Assembly (NCBI GenBank): GCA_964016985.1
Contig: OZ024823.1
Location: forward strand, 113,173,459-113,237,458
Length of the DNA stretch: 64,000 bases
Reading direction: 5' to 3'
DNA from: Anodontia alba
Taxonomy: Eukaryota > Mollusca > Bivalvia > Lucinida > Lucinidae
Shown here one piece after another: positions 1 to 10,358 of the stretch (positions are counted from its first letter, which is position 1; the number at the start of each line of letters is the position of its first letter). The notes under the pieces were generated by a model, which saw nothing but the letters and a program-made list of their open reading frames with translations, did no database searches and had not been told where the DNA came from. A program made the position numbers and the translations under genes.

Positions 1-451
1 ATTGAGCAAGATTCATGATGATTGCTTCAAAAATGTGACCGCTAGAGTGTTAACAAGGTTTTCTGCTGATCTGGCCCGGTGACCTAGTTTTTGACCCCAA
101 GTGACCCAGTTTCAAACCTGACCTAGATTTAATAGAGGCAAACATTTTGAGCAAGTTTCATCAAGATTGGGTCAAAACTATGATCTGTAGAGTGTTAACA
201 AGTTTTTCCTTTGATTTGACCTGGTGACCTAGTTTTTGACCCCAAGTAACCCAGTATCGAACTTGACCTAGATTTCATAGAGGCAAACATTCTGAGCAAG
301 TTTCATCAAGATTGGGTCAAAACTGTGACCTCTAGAGTGTTAACAAACTAATTGTTGACGACGAACGACGGACGACAGACGACGGACGACGACGTACGAC
401 GGACATAGGGTGATGACAATAGCTCACCCTGAGCTTCTGCTCAGGTGAGCT
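1..451 (+). repeat. Bivalve-type interspersed repeat with GACGAC tail
   Basis: Imperfect tandem units of 145 bp (GTGTTAAC recurs at 47, 192 and 337) carry phrases such as GTGACCTAGTTTTTGACC. They are followed by a GACGAC/GGACGAC-rich stretch (356-413) and a terminal hairpin, AGCTCACC...GGTGAGCT, at 421-451. This layout is a familiar non-coding interspersed family of bivalve genomes; class unknown to me. The left end lies outside the window. Confidence 0.75.
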
Positions 452-453
452 AA

Positions 454-636
454 TAAATTTAGATGCCACACCCACTCCTAAATTTCAGCCAGTCAGATTA
501 CTTGATCCAAGTTGTTGATACAAATTCAAATACTGAATGGCAAACAGTGCAGATCAAGACCTTCAGAAGCCAACTGATCTGGATCTACACTGTTTGCAAA
601 GGCAGGGTATATCCGAGTTCAGCAGGACAAGGGTAA
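454..636 (-). mobile_element. TTAA-1 MITE, 5'-truncated
   Basis: Matches the intact TTAA-1 copies (for example 11486-11699) in reverse orientation, including the GCAAACAGTG hairpin. It has lost its outer dozen bases where it abuts the preceding repeat, and the far TTAA has decayed to GTAA. Confidence 0.75.
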
Positions 637-876
637 AGAAGAAGATCTGTATTACTCTATTTCCTGGTTTCAAAGTCAGCTGCAAAACTTTCAAAACAGC
701 CCTCATAAAACAGGTTAAGTCAATGATTAGATTATGAATGAAGAGACAAACATGAAGCTATTTTACTACCTTATTTACAAGTGCCATTTGCAAGTTTGAT
801 GTATCTATGAATGAAATGACTACAAAGGTTTCATTGTTGTAGAGTAGAGCAAAAAATACCTATTATTTCCCACACC
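637..876. other. No recognisable feature
   Basis: AT-rich sequence. I see no exon, RNA or repeat signature. Confidence 0.5.
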
Positions 877-1086
877 TTAATGTTTAGCACTCTGGGTAAA
901 ATTTTCAGCAGATGACATATTGAAATATTTTTCTTATTTTTCCTAAAAAACAATATTTTAGCAATTCATGCAAACTGTCCCTGATAGAGACAATTTGCAT
1001 GAAATGTCAAATCCTCTTTTCTGGGAAAAATAAGAAAAATATCAATTTGTGTCTTCTAAATTAGCCCAAAGAGTGGTAAAGGTTAA
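877..1086. mobile_element. TTAA-3 fold-back MITE
   Basis: Flanked by TTAA at 877-880 and 1083-1086. The ends pair loosely (TTTAGCACTCTGGGTAAA against TTTACCACTCT). The centre is a palindrome of TTTCATGCAAATTGTCTC type with CTTATTTTTCC arms. At least eight relatives occur in the window. Confidence 0.7.
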
Positions 1087-1806
1087 TAGTTCCCTGGTGT
1101 ATTTACTCACACAAAAGACCTATTTACTTCAGAGCATCTAATGTTTTAATGTTTCAAAACTTTGCATTGCCAAGCAAAATAGTAGCAGTTTACTTTGTTA
1201 TTTTTTAAGTTGGAGAGTTATGGCCCAGTCAACACTGTTGAGATCATGCCAAGCCTTATCATCTCTGAAAAATAAATAAAAATCAAAATGCCATCTGTTG
1301 CAGTTGTGATTAGCACATAGGACTACGCCATTTCTATGATTTCTGTAGGTATTTACTCAGGTTACAAATACCTGAAGAGATTTTAGGACTGGATATCTGA
1401 AAATTTAGGATAATTATGGTACATGCAAGGGAACGTGTCTGTATAATTTCAGCACTCCACTGCAAGCAGATTATTCAAACTGCAACTACCACCATCCAGA
1501 CTGAATGTGAATAGCTCCAGATAAGATCCTTTTCTTTTCAACCAAGTAGAACATGAATGTGCTGATTTTTTGCTTTTTTCTTCAGAAACAATGAGAAAAC
1601 AAACAAAAGAAAAATACATATCTTGTGATTCTCATGCATCATTTTTGCAAGGCAATTCCAGTATAATATTATTTGACTGAGTTCTAGATTAATATTTCCT
1701 ATAAACCAATATACCGTATTCAACCTAATTACCACACACGCTCCTATAAGCAACTGTCAAGCACTTTAGTAGTCTTAAGATTACAGCCAGTGTACTACTA
1801 CTTTAT
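1087..1806. other. Mostly featureless; SINE-M tail fragment at 1195-1250
   Basis: The 1195-1250 stretch (GTTATGGCCCAGTCAACACT) matches the minus-strand 3' end of SINE-M. A short TTAA-3-like piece follows to about 1320. Nothing else is recognised. Confidence 0.5.
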
Positions 1807-2160
1807 AACAAGAGGCCCACAGGCCACGGCTCGCTCACCTGACATAGCCACTGCAGATATGCAGATGTTATGCAACATTTTATCAATCCTATCATCGCAA
1901 CTAATGAAAAGATCATCATTTGAGCAGTTCTTAGTTTTGAAGAAGAATATATGGGCCTGACAATGGAGCATGATCATTTGAATAAACTATCAATCACATT
2001 TCAACAGTAGGATCAATGTGAAATTTGGTGGAAATTGGCTAAGTTGTTTCTGAACAATCATGATTTTATACATATAGCACAGTGGCAGGGAAATATAATA
2101 AACATAAACAAGATGACGGCCATCTTAGATTTCCAATCAGAACGATTTTAGCTTAGTAAC
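1807..2160 (+). repeat. Bivalve-type interspersed repeat, left end
   Basis: Starts AACAAGAGGCCCACAGGCC followed by CTCGCTCACCTG, the usual left terminus of the family whose right terminus is seen at 421-451. It loses recognisable structure after about 2160, so it is a truncated copy. Confidence 0.6.
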
Positions 2161-2613
2161 TGTTGATCTACAAGTCACTTTGATACTTCCAAGTTCTCTG
2201 CTGATCTTTCTTTAAAGTCTACCCGGGTTATTTTACTATAGGTTTTTCTAGTGACTTTTGAAAAACCCAAGGGAACAATGCAGTAAGTAGGTCGAATATG
2301 GTAATATATATATATATACATTTTTTTTTTTTTGTAAAGAAATAAGAGGATAGTTTACCTGGATACACTTCTTATCTCAACATAGTACATAAAAACTTCC
2401 TGAAGTCTGAGTGACATCATTCAGACAAATGATAATTCTTAGATTTTTTTGAAGGGATAGACAAACTTTTTCTGACATGTCGAGCAATCAGACAACATTC
2501 TTGAAGTTTGTCCACTTTGAATTTTAGAATTTGAAGCCTGTTATATATTTTAGAAGTTTACATCTTAGGAGTGGCTTTTCAGTCATATAGAGCATGATCA
2601 GCTTGGCAATTAG
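2161..2613. other. No recognisable feature
   Basis: AT-rich, with a short TA microsatellite near 2310 and a T run. No coding or RNA signal seen. Confidence 0.5.
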
Positions 2614-2799
2614 CATAGCAACAGATAAGGCGCTTTTTTCGTCCAAAAAATGCTGATATCTTTCTTATTTCTCCATGAAAACTTATGTTGTGGGTACTCA
2701 TTAGAAGCGCCTCGCTGAGGCTCTTCTAATGAGTACCACAACATATGTTTTCGTGGAGAAATAAGAAAAATATTATGTGGATACCCCCTCTTATCTGTA

Positions 2800-4139
2800 C
2801 GAGGGATGTTGGAAATGAATTGCTTATTGTCCTCTAGCTCGATATCCACGTGGGGCACGATAAAAACCAATACATACCTGTATAGGGTTATTCAATATCT
2901 ACACAATGGTGTATAAATGTACATGTTAGACTAAATGTAAGACATAAAATTTGCCATTTGAATACACACAGTCATTGACCACTGCAGTAAAAATGGTTGG
3001 TAGAAGCGTCGACAAAAAAGATGAAATACGGGCTTACATCAAAGCTCGCTCAAAACTTGGTTGTTCTTTGAAGAAGCTGATGACTGAAATTTCTACTGCT
3101 TTTGGACCTTCTTGTGTGTCTTATGACACAGTTCGGCGGTGGAAAAAGAAATTTGAGTCTGGTGTAGAGTCCATCAAAAATGCACCGAAATCAGGTAGGC
3201 CAAAATCTGCATCTCGTAAAGAAATTGTTTCCAAAATAAAGGAAATCATTGAAGGAGATGCCAGATTTACAGTTCGTGATATTGCACGAAAGGTAGGCAT
3301 ATCACTATCAACGGTTCACCTTATTTTGAAGAAGCATTTGAAAGTCAGAAAGATTTCTGCTAAATGGGTGCCACATCTGTTGACTGACGAGCAAAAGAGG
3401 CAACGGGTTAAAGTGGCCAAAAAGCTGCTTCAAATGTTTTCAAAATATGACAAAAAGCAGTTTGCCAATGTCGTCACAGGTGATGAAACCTGGGTCCATT
3501 ATTTTGAGCCCGTCAGAAAGGTTAGCAATAAGATCTGGGCCACTAAACACAGCAAACGCCCAATAATTGCCAAACGTTCTTTGAGTACAAAGAAGGTTTT
3601 GTATGCAATCTTCTTCTCTGGTGAAGGAGTCGCAATAAAAGTGCCAGTGAAAAAGGTCAAAAGCATCACCGGAAAGTACTACAAAGACGTAGTACTGAAG
3701 AAACTGAAAAAGTATTATCAGAAACGACGCCCTGCCACTGGTTTTAAACATGTCCATCTTCTAAATGACAATGCCCCAGCTCATACCTCCACAATAGTTA
3801 CGGCGTTTTTGAAGAAAGAAAAAGTAACTGTTTTGTCTCACCCCCTGTATTCCCCAGACCTTGCCCCATGTGATTTCTTTTTGTTTCCGAAATTGAAAGC
3901 ATTCCTTGCTGGGCGGAAATACCAGTCCCGACAGGCACTTGGATCTGCCATTCATCAGTACCTTATTACTGTGCCCAAATCAGCGTACCGTGACGCCTTC
4001 AAGAAGTGGATACATCGGCTGAAACTTTGCATTTCTAGCCACAGGGAGTACTTCGAGGGCATAAAATGAGTACTTTTGGGCTAACTTGAAATTTGAAGTC
4101 TCCAGATAGAAATAAGCAATTCATTTCGAACATCCCTCG
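2800..4139 (+). mobile_element. Full-length mariner (DD34D) transposon
   Basis: A 1340-bp element bounded by TA duplications (2798-2799 and 4140-4141). Its terminal inverted repeats begin CGAGGGATGTT and match over 29 bp with one mismatch (G/C at the twelfth base). It holds a single uninterrupted transposase frame. The length, TA target, repeat size and one-gene layout are all typical of mariner. The near-identity of the termini and the open frame suggest recent activity. Confidence 0.93.
2951..4069 (+). CDS. Mariner DD34D transposase
   Basis: The 372-codon frame encodes a cut-and-paste transposase that would bind the element's own inverted repeats in the nucleus and insert at TA. The N-terminal third holds two helix-turn-helix regions (SYDTVRRWKKKFESG, then ARKVGISLSTVHLILKKH), then a KWVPHLLT linker motif. 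The catalytic domain shows Asp178 in TGDETWVHYFEP, Asp273 in LLNDNAPAHT and Asp308 in YSPDLAPCDFFLFPKLK. The spacing of 34 residues between the last two defines the DD34D group. Methionine 15 (base 2993) would give 358 residues, nearer the usual 345-355, and is a plausible true start. No stop or frameshift is visible, so it may be functional. It is TE-encoded, not a host gene. Confidence 0.93.
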   Translation: MPFEYTQSLTTAVKMVGRSVDKKDEIRAYIKARSKLGCSLKKLMTEISTAFGPSCVSYDTVRRWKKKFESGVESIKNAPKSGRPKSASRKEIVSKIKEIIEGDARFTVRDIARKVGISLSTVHLILKKHLKVRKISAKWVPHLLTDEQKRQRVKVAKKLLQMFSKYDKKQFANVVTGDETWVHYFEPVRKVSNKIWATKHSKRPIIAKRSLSTKKVLYAIFFSGEGVAIKVPVKKVKSITGKYYKDVVLKKLKKYYQKRRPATGFKHVHLLNDNAPAHTSTIVTAFLKKEKVTVLSHPLYSPDLAPCDFFLFPKLKAFLAGRKYQSRQALGSAIHQYLITVPKSAYRDAFKKWIHRLKLCISSHREYFEGIK

Positions 4140-4249
4140 TAGCTATGAATTAGTGCAGTCAACATGTTGTGCTCATAAACCCTTGTTTTACTACATGGTG
4201 TTATATCAGCATACTGACAGACTCATGTCTGAAATGAGTACCAAATTCA

Positions 4250-4530
4250 CCCTAAGAATTCGGACATCTCAACTCCTTACCATACTTGTTCTAATATTTG
4301 AAAAGTACAATTTACCACCCAATGTTGTGTCAAAAAATTGCTGGATGAGTGGCAAACAGTGTAAGACTCTAATGAGATGCCACATTCTGTGGCGTCCCAT
4401 CTGGTTCTACACTGTTTGCTCAGGCTTGTCTGTCCAAATGCATACGGTATAGACAGTACTTTACTGAAAGGCACTACACACAATGGTAAATACAATGTAC
4501 AGAAGTACAGTACTTTACTGAAAGGCACTA
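4250..4530. mobile_element. HP-TA MITE copy with 54-bp duplication
   Basis: A hairpin at about 4352-4420 pairs GGCAAACAGTGTA with TACACTGTTTGC. The left flank TTCGGACATCTCAACTCCTTACC matches the copy at 17411-17614. On the right, ACAGTACTTTACTGAAAGGC occurs twice, at 4452 and 4506 (period 54). Confidence 0.6.
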
Positions 4531-5000
4531 TACACATGCACCTTTTTCAGCTGCAAGTCTTTGCACCGAAGTCTGGTGCATTTCAAAGGTAATTTTTTGT
4601 AACCAGTGTTTTTTGTTTGTTTTCCATTCTTTTTTCTTTTTCATTGAATTCAAGGACACCACAATTCCCTGCTGTCAAAATAATAAGCTTCTATGTTCAC
4701 ACCAAATATGTTTTTATGAAGAAATAAGCAAAATATAAATCCCTGCTCTTCTAATTATTACAACATACCTTATCTATTCTAATATATGCCCTGGGGGCAT
4801 TGCAATTCATTGCTGCTAAAACGACATTATTGAGTCTAAATTTGGACCAAAAAATGATATTTTGGTGGCCTAAACTCAATTTTGCATGTGTTTAATAATG
4901 TTTTTCACCTATAAAACTAGGAAGGTGCATTTATTAGAGAAGGGGCTTGTATTAGAAAAAAAAATATGGTATGCTTTTTATTGGGAAATAAAAAAACCTC
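4531..5000. other. No recognisable feature
   Basis: AT-rich intergenic or intronic sequence with a few A/T runs. No gene or named repeat seen. Confidence 0.45.
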
Positions 5001-5110
5001 AAAGAGGCACTTCTAACAAGTACTCACAACATGTTTTTGTGACGAAATAAGAAAAATATCAACACTTTTACACTAAAAAAAAGACAAAACACCTTTAGAA
5101 TACATATAGA
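5001..5110. mobile_element. FB-A MITE, half copy
   Basis: Only the right half of the palindrome is present (GAGGCACTTCTAACAAGTAC, then CAACATGTTTTTGTG, then GAAATAAGAAAAATATC). Confidence 0.6.
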
Positions 5111-5218
5111 GCTCTGCCTAAGGTACACCATCTTATGTTGTTGCTAATATATAAATCTGGGTTTTTCTAAGAACTTCATTTACCCTAAATACTGTATATA
5201 CTCTAAGTACTGAGACAA

Positions 5219-5415
5219 CACTTAGTACTCTGGGTAAAATTTTCAGCAGACAACATTTTGAAATATTTCTCTTATTTTTCCCAGAAAACAGGATTTGACA
5301 TTTCATGCAAGGAGACAATTTGCATGAAATGTCAAATCCTGTTTTCTGGGAAAAATAAGAAAAATATCATCAATTTGTCGTCTGCTGAAAATGCACAGAG
5401 AGTGGTAAAGGTTAA
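5219..5415. mobile_element. TTAA-3 fold-back MITE
   Basis: A near-perfect palindrome centred near 5312, with arms ending in GAAAACAGGATTTGACATTTC. The right TTAA is at 5412-5415. The left TTAA has decayed. Confidence 0.7.
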
Positions 5416-5439
5416 CTTTTATCCTTCTTGTCCTGTCAT

Positions 5440-5790
5440 TTGAAAGTCAATTTTACTACCTGTTAATATGTGTAAAATATTGCTGGATGAGTGCAAACAG
5501 TGTAGACCCCAATCAGATGCTGCATTCTGTGGTGTCTAATCTGGGTCTACACTGTTTGCTTAGGCCTGTCTGTCCCAGTGCTCAAGGTTTTTACAGTAGC
5601 TGGACACTTTACCATAATTGTCCTAAACTTTGAATAAGCCCATTTAAACTGTTGTTATGCCTATAAAATGCTAGATGAATAGCAGTGCAGACCCTGATCA
5701 GATGCCACAGACTGTGGCATCTGAACTGGGCCTACCCTGTTTGCTTGGGGCTGTCCGTCCCAATATTTAGGGTAAACACATATGCCTGAT
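5440..5790. mobile_element. Two adjacent HP-TA-like hairpin elements
   Basis: Two hairpins, at about 5497-5562 (GCAAACAGTGTAGACCCC against GGGTCTACACTGTTTGC) and 5683-5744. Each is followed by GCCTGTCTGTCCCA or GGCTGTCCGTCCCA, so they are tandem or adjacent copies of one family. Confidence 0.6.
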
Positions 5791-5889
5791 AATAAACACA
5801 CCTTGAACAATCCTTGTTTAATCAGAATGATGATACATCTTCTGATTAACATACAGCTCCAGGTAAGTTTATTTTCAACCAAAAACTAT

Positions 5890-6045
5890 TGATGGTTTTC
5901 TAATTTCTCCACAGAAACATATGTTGTGGGTACTCATTAGAAGGGCCTCAGTGATGCCCTTCTAATGAGTACCACAACATATGTATTTGTTGAGATATAA
6001 GAGAATATTTACCTGATATCAATCTTAACTGAAGCTATGATTAAG
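5890..6045. mobile_element. FB-A fold-back MITE
   Basis: Palindromic core around 5950 (AACATATGTTGTGGGTACTC and CATTAGAAGGGCCTCA arms). The right terminus is degraded, GAAGCTATGA. Confidence 0.65.
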
Positions 6046-6059
6046 CTCCTGCAGCACAC

Positions 6060-6255
6060 TAAACTCTTTGCATGCTGGGTAATTTTGCATGCTTTTTTGT
6101 CCGTGATATTTTTTTCTTTTTGTTTTTTCAAAATATTCTTTCAGGAATACCATTGGCCTGTCAAAGAGTTTGGATCCAGATCAGGACCGAAGTTTTGTCG
6201 GGCCTGATCTTGGTCCAAACTGTTTGCAAAGGTTATCAAGACAATAAAAGTCGCC
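6060..6255. repeat. Degenerate hairpin element with ACTGTTTGCAAAGG end
   Basis: The fold-back TGGATCCAGATCAGGACCG / GGCCTGATCTTGGTCCA at 6170-6226 is related to the GCAAACAGTG hairpin module. Ends are not resolved. Confidence 0.45.
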
Positions 6256-6294
6256 ACTAGCAGGGAAAGTGTTAAATATATTATATACCAATTT

Positions 6295-6440
6295 TTTCTA
6301 GCTTCTCCAAAAAAACATATACGTTGCAGGAATCCTCATCAGAGGACTTCACATAGTCAATTCATTATTTGCAACAAGTTTTCATGGAGAAGTAAGAAAA
6401 ATATTTACCTGGAAACCAGCTCTTTTCTGGAGAGTAAAAG
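6295..6440. mobile_element. Degenerate FB-A copy
   Basis: TTCTCCAAAAAAACATATACG and TTTTCATGGAGAAGTAAG are diverged FB-A arms, followed by CTCTTTTCTGGAG, a worn right end. Confidence 0.45.
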
Positions 6441-6534
6441 TGAAAGAAAAACAGTTCCCAAGAGACCCAGCAGAGAGGTTCTTCACCTGTCATGCCATAA
6501 GAAAGCCCATCTTCCTTTACAAAAATTTGCTTTT

Positions 6535-6600
6535 TGACTTGATTTGGAGTTTTTCAGCCCAGTCAACACTGTTATGGTCATGTCAAGTCAGTCAGTTTTA
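6535..6600 (-). mobile_element. SINE-M 3' fragment
   Basis: TTTTCAGCCCAGTCAACACT followed by GTCATGTCAAGTCAGTCAG matches the minus-strand 3' end of SINE-M. Confidence 0.55.
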
Positions 6601-6617
6601 CCTGGGAAGGGAATAAT

Positions 6618-6812
6618 TTAACCCTAAGTGCAAATCACGACTGCTGCAGAAAACATTTTGATTATTTCCATTTATTTTTCTGAGAAAACATTAGACTTGC
6701 TATTTCATGTAAACAGTCTGCCAGGCAGACGATACACGATTCACATGGAACGCCAAGTCTTATTTTCTCACTTTAAAAAAAAAAAAAAAAAAATAGAAAT
6801 GTGTTAAGGACA
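6618..6812. mobile_element. TTAA-3 fold-back MITE, diverged
   Basis: TTAA at 6618-6621, followed by CCCTAAGTGCAAATCACG. The palindrome centre reads CAGTCTGCCAGGCAGAC, and an A run closes the right side. Confidence 0.55.
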
Positions 6813-7373
6813 TGGATGTCCTTGCCTGAAAAAACTTAACGCAAATTGCTAATGCCAGATGCTGAAGGAGATGGATGAATGAACATGGGTATCACTATAT
6901 ACCCTTTTCACCATTCTTCAAACGGCGGGGGCATAAAAAATTAGAATGTCGTCTGCTACAATTTTGCTTAAGGGCATGAATGGTTAACCAAAGATCCAGA
7001 TAAAGGGATTTATTCAGAAAATTACTCCTATGAGAATATATGTTTATATCTTTTGGTGCAAAATAACAAAAAAATATCTGCACTATCTCCACATTTGGAG
7101 CTTTGATATTTGTTCAATGTTGTAGCATTTTTATTTTTTTTTTTATTTGTTCAGTGAAGCATCCCTGCTGGAAGAAATTTGGGGTAGTTCTCAAGATATA
7201 GAAGGGCTGTTAGACAAGCACATTAATATGCAAAAATATGCAGAATTTAAACAAACAGAATGGCCAGTTTTTTGTTTGAGTTGATTTTTAATGGCCTTGT
7301 CAACAGTATTTCAGTCATGTGAAGCCATCCCCCAACCAAAGGGTGAGAAATAGGATTAGACAAGTTGGAGCAA
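6813..7373. other. Mostly featureless; SINE-M tail scrap near 7265-7340
   Basis: TTTTTAATGGCCTTGTCAACAG is a very diverged SINE-M 3' end. The rest shows nothing I recognise. Confidence 0.4.
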
Positions 7374-7551
7374 TTAATCCATTTTTGCAGACCCCAAAAG
7401 GGGAATTGGAAAACAGTGCACCCAGACCAGATGCTGCATTGAATGTGGCTTCTGATCAGGATCTCCACTGTTTGCAAATAGTTCGGTCATTTTTAAACAA
7501 TCCCCACTGCACAACTGCTGCAAGTATAATACGCCCATCCTTCCATAACCC
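7374..7551. mobile_element. TTAA-2-like hairpin element, incomplete
   Basis: Begins TTAATCCATTTTTGCAGACC at 7374. It contains the AAACAGTGCACCCAGACCAG / CTCCACTGTTTGCAAATAG hairpin found in the TTAA-2 copy at 24956. The right end merges with the next element. Confidence 0.5.
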
Positions 7552-7800
7552 TCAACCCATTTTAGACTGAATAGATGCCCCCGCACACCTCTTCCCCACC
7601 TCCCACACACATTATATATTATATATACTGGAAGACTCCAACTTCAATTTTAGGTATGTGAGGCTATGCTATTTAGATATTCCTAGAGAAAAATGGTTAA
7701 ACTATTTGCAAACAATGAAGACCCCAATCAGATGCCTCTGATCTGGGTCCACACTGTTTGCCTATTATCCTTTTGGGATCTCCCGACTAAAATGGGTTAA
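7552..7800. mobile_element. TTAA-2 MITE
   Basis: The left end TCAACCCATTTTAGACTGAA (TTAA decayed to TCAA) faces the right end ACTAAAATGGGTTAA. The hairpin is at 7712-7762. The sequence is the reverse of the TTAA-2 copy at 24956-25182. Confidence 0.65.
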
Positions 7801-7911
7801 TGCTTAGCATGCTGTGTAAACATTTCAGCAGATAATACTTTGAATTTTATTGTTCTTGCCCAGAAAGTGGTACAGTTTAAGGCCCTAATCACAACTGCAC
7901 CAGAAAACATA

Positions 7912-8414
7912 CAGTTGACTCTCGTTATCTCGATCTCGCTTATCTTGAATAACCGCTTACCTCGAAGTGAAAATCTGGTCCCTGCCTAAACATGAAAATC
8001 TAACAACAGGTAAAAAAATATTGTGGAAAAGAGGGGAAATTGTTCCTAAGGGGCAATTACTCCTCTTTTCCACAATATTTTCAATATATTTCTAACTTCA
8101 AGAGCCCAGTTACATATATATTTGTTAAATGTGGTTGTTCGAAATCTGGTCCCGGCCTAAACATGAAAATCTAACAACAGGTAAAAAAATATTGTGGAAA
8201 AGAGGGGAAATTGTTCCTAAGGGGCAATTACTCCGCTTTTCCACAATATTTTCAATATATTTCTAACTTCAAGAGCCCAGTTACATATATATTTGTTAAA
8301 TGTGGTTGTTCGAGTTATTTGTTCCTCAATTCTGCAAATCTGATATGTCGAGGTACAGATATCTCAAAGTATTTCAGAGATTCCCTTGGAATTTGAGATA
8401 ACAAGAGTCGACTG
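7912..8414. mobile_element. Pogo/Tigger-like MITE (TA target)
   Basis: Terminal inverted repeats CAGTTGACTCTCGTTATCTC and GAGATAACAAGAGTCGACTG are flanked by TA at 7910-7911 and 8415-8416. CAGT(T/C)GA-CTC-type ends with a TA target are characteristic of Tc1/mariner-pogo elements. No transposase is present. The interior is a 171-bp tandem duplication. Confidence 0.8.
7971..8312. repeat. 171-bp tandem duplication inside the pogo-like MITE
   Basis: AAATCTGGTCCC starts at 7971 and again at 8142. The units are almost identical and each contains a hairpin built on ATTGTGGAAAAGAGG / CCTCTTTTCCACAAT. Confidence 0.85.
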
Positions 8415-8546
8415 TATTCAGGAAAATAAAGCTTGCAATTTCATGTGAACACATGAAGTGCCAAGTCTTAGTTCCCTAAAAAATAATAATAAAAAAAATT
8501 TAAAAATATCTTCTGCTACCATTATGCTTAGTGCTTTAAGGGTTAA

Positions 8547-8735
8547 GCCAAATGGGTAGGATGTCCCAATACCAAAAGCTACAATGCACTAGCACAGGTC
8601 TTCAGATTAGGCACTGTCCCCCTCCCGCATCCCCCCTCCCCCCACCTTTGCTTAAAGCCAAATTGGTAGGATGTCGCAATACCAAAAGCTACAAGACACT
8701 AGCACAGGTCTTTGGATTACATACTGCTCCCCCAT
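8547..8735. repeat. 110-bp tandem duplication, C-rich
   Basis: GCCAAATGGGTAGGATGTC at 8547 recurs at 8657. Both units end in runs of C. Confidence 0.8.
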
Positions 8736-9174
8736 CCCCACCCATCCACCACCACCCCCGTGCAGTCTAATCATACATAGCATGTGCTTTGTGCAAACAC
8801 AACTGAGCCTTGTAAAGTTTCTATATAATAACTTAAAGTGTAGACCCTGGGTCATCGATACTGGCTGACCTGAGAATAGGTTATATTGCATAGTTCAATC
8901 ACCCTTCAATACTTGGCGTTGGTATTTAAAGGCAAATTACATGAAATACGTTCAAAATTAGGATCTGATTTCATCATATGAAATAGTTGTAATGTTAAGT
9001 CCAATAAAGTCACATTTTTTTTTTTTACTATCCCAACCATATAAATTTCCAAATGTTTACTAGCACGAATACATTTTTGTCACACCTGCCTTTAGTAAGC
9101 TGTATGAGTTTCTGTCCATCTGTCTAAAGTTGTCTGTCCTATGCCTCATCCCTCCACCACTCCTTCATAGAAAC
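8736..9174. other. No recognisable feature
   Basis: A C-rich run to 8760, then AT-rich sequence. No gene or named repeat seen. Confidence 0.45.
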
Positions 9175-9358
9175 AGATAAGGTGCTTTTTTTATCCAAAA
9201 AATGCTGATATCTTTCTTATTTCTTGACGAAAACATATGTTGTGGTTACTCATTAGAAGCGCCTCGGCGAGGCGCTTCTAATGAGTACCCACAACATATG
9301 TTTTCGTCAAGAAATAAACAAAATATTATGTGGATACCCTATCTTATCTGTAGCTATG
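9175..9358. mobile_element. FB-A fold-back MITE, near-perfect palindrome
   Basis: The ends CATAGAAACAGATAAG and CTTATCTGTAGCTATG enclose a palindrome of about 50-bp arms with one or two mismatches and almost no loop (centre near 9266). This is the best reference copy for the family and supplies the empty site for the mariner at 2800. Confidence 0.85.
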
Positions 9359-9442
9359 CTCCTTTCATAATTTTCATTTTTTATTAGCAAAAAAGACCAA
9401 CAATCATCAAACCCAGTATTCAGCATGGACTGAAAACTACAG

Positions 9443-9612
9443 CATGGCTACAGATAAGGGGCTTTTTTCCACCAAAATATGTTGACATTTGTCTTATTTC
9501 TCCAAAGAAACATATGTTGTGTGTGCTCATTAGAAGCATGTTTTTAATGAGCACACGCAGCATATGTTTTCATACTGAAATAAGAAAAATATTTTCTTCT
9601 TATCTAGAGCTC
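9443..9612. mobile_element. FB-A fold-back MITE
   Basis: The ends CATGGCTACAGATAAG and CTTATCTAGAGCTCTG flank a shorter, imperfect palindrome. Confidence 0.75.
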
Positions 9613-10358
9613 TGAGTTCTTGTGATCAATATTTCACTGTCTAACTGACAAAAGTTGTCATTTTTATGTCAACTCTAGTGTTAACAGTATTATGCCATGT
9701 CTTTCAAACTACGGAAAGATTCAGATAAACTGCAAGAATTAAATATCTTTCCAACTAAGAGGATTCAGATAAACTGCAAAGTCCTTATTCTTTTCCTAAT
9801 TTCATTTTTTTTCTTTTCATAAAAACACCATATTCACCTTAAATATTGAGGCACTTTATATCTTACTAAACCTGTCCTAAAATTTGATCAAATCCCATTG
9901 AACTGCCTGCTGGTGTAGCTAACAAGAAATTCACCGAATGGCAATGCCATGATTGCTGGTGGTGTTCAGGAAACCAAGCTAAAGCATAAAAAGTAGGTCA
10001 AGGTCAGTACCGGTCAATGGTACTGGGCAGGATGCATGATGGTGGATGTTTCATTAGCCTACAAGCCTTGGTATTTGAGACAAAAGTGCTGACGCCTACA
10101 ACGACAATGCCAATGCCAGAAAGTGATCCCCATATCGCTCCTGCTTGCTAAAGCAGCCGCGATAAAATCTGTTGGATGAATGGCTAACAGTGCAGACCCC
10201 GATCAGAATTTGTGTTTGTCACATCTGAACTGGGTATACAATGTTTGCTCTGGCCAGCATGTTCCAGTAGCTAGGGTGGATACAGTATTCATCATTTGTC
10301 TCCAGCTGAGAGCAGACAAAACTGTTAATACCCTACTGACCCTAAATATTTATACATT
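9613..10358. other. Unclassified stretch with an HP-TA-like hairpin at 10165-10345
   Basis: CTAACAGTGCAGACCCCGATC pairs loosely with GGGTATACAATGTTTGC, followed by GGATACAGTATTC. The 9917-10160 segment may be another worn interspersed repeat. No exon is evident. Confidence 0.4.

Larger units (their letters stand above)
2614..4147. mobile_element. FB-A fold-back MITE split by a mariner
   Basis: The left end CATAGCAACAGATAAG is at 2614-2629. A long palindrome centred near 2713 carries AACATATGTTGTGG and CATTAGAAGCGCCTCG arms. The right end CTTATCTGTAGCTATG is split: CTTATCTGTA at 2790-2799 and TAGCTATG at 4140-4147. The mariner lies exactly between the two TA copies. The intact right end is seen in the FB-A copy at 9175-9358. 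Confidence 0.85.
7877..8546. mobile_element. TTAA-3 MITE interrupted by a pogo-like MITE
   Basis: TTAA at 7877-7880 and 8543-8546 bound the two halves: CCCTAATCACAACTGCACC on the left and TGCTTAGTGCTTTAAGGG on the right. The gap is filled by 7912-8414. Removing the insert and one TA restores a normal TTAA-3 element of about 165 bp. Confidence 0.7.
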
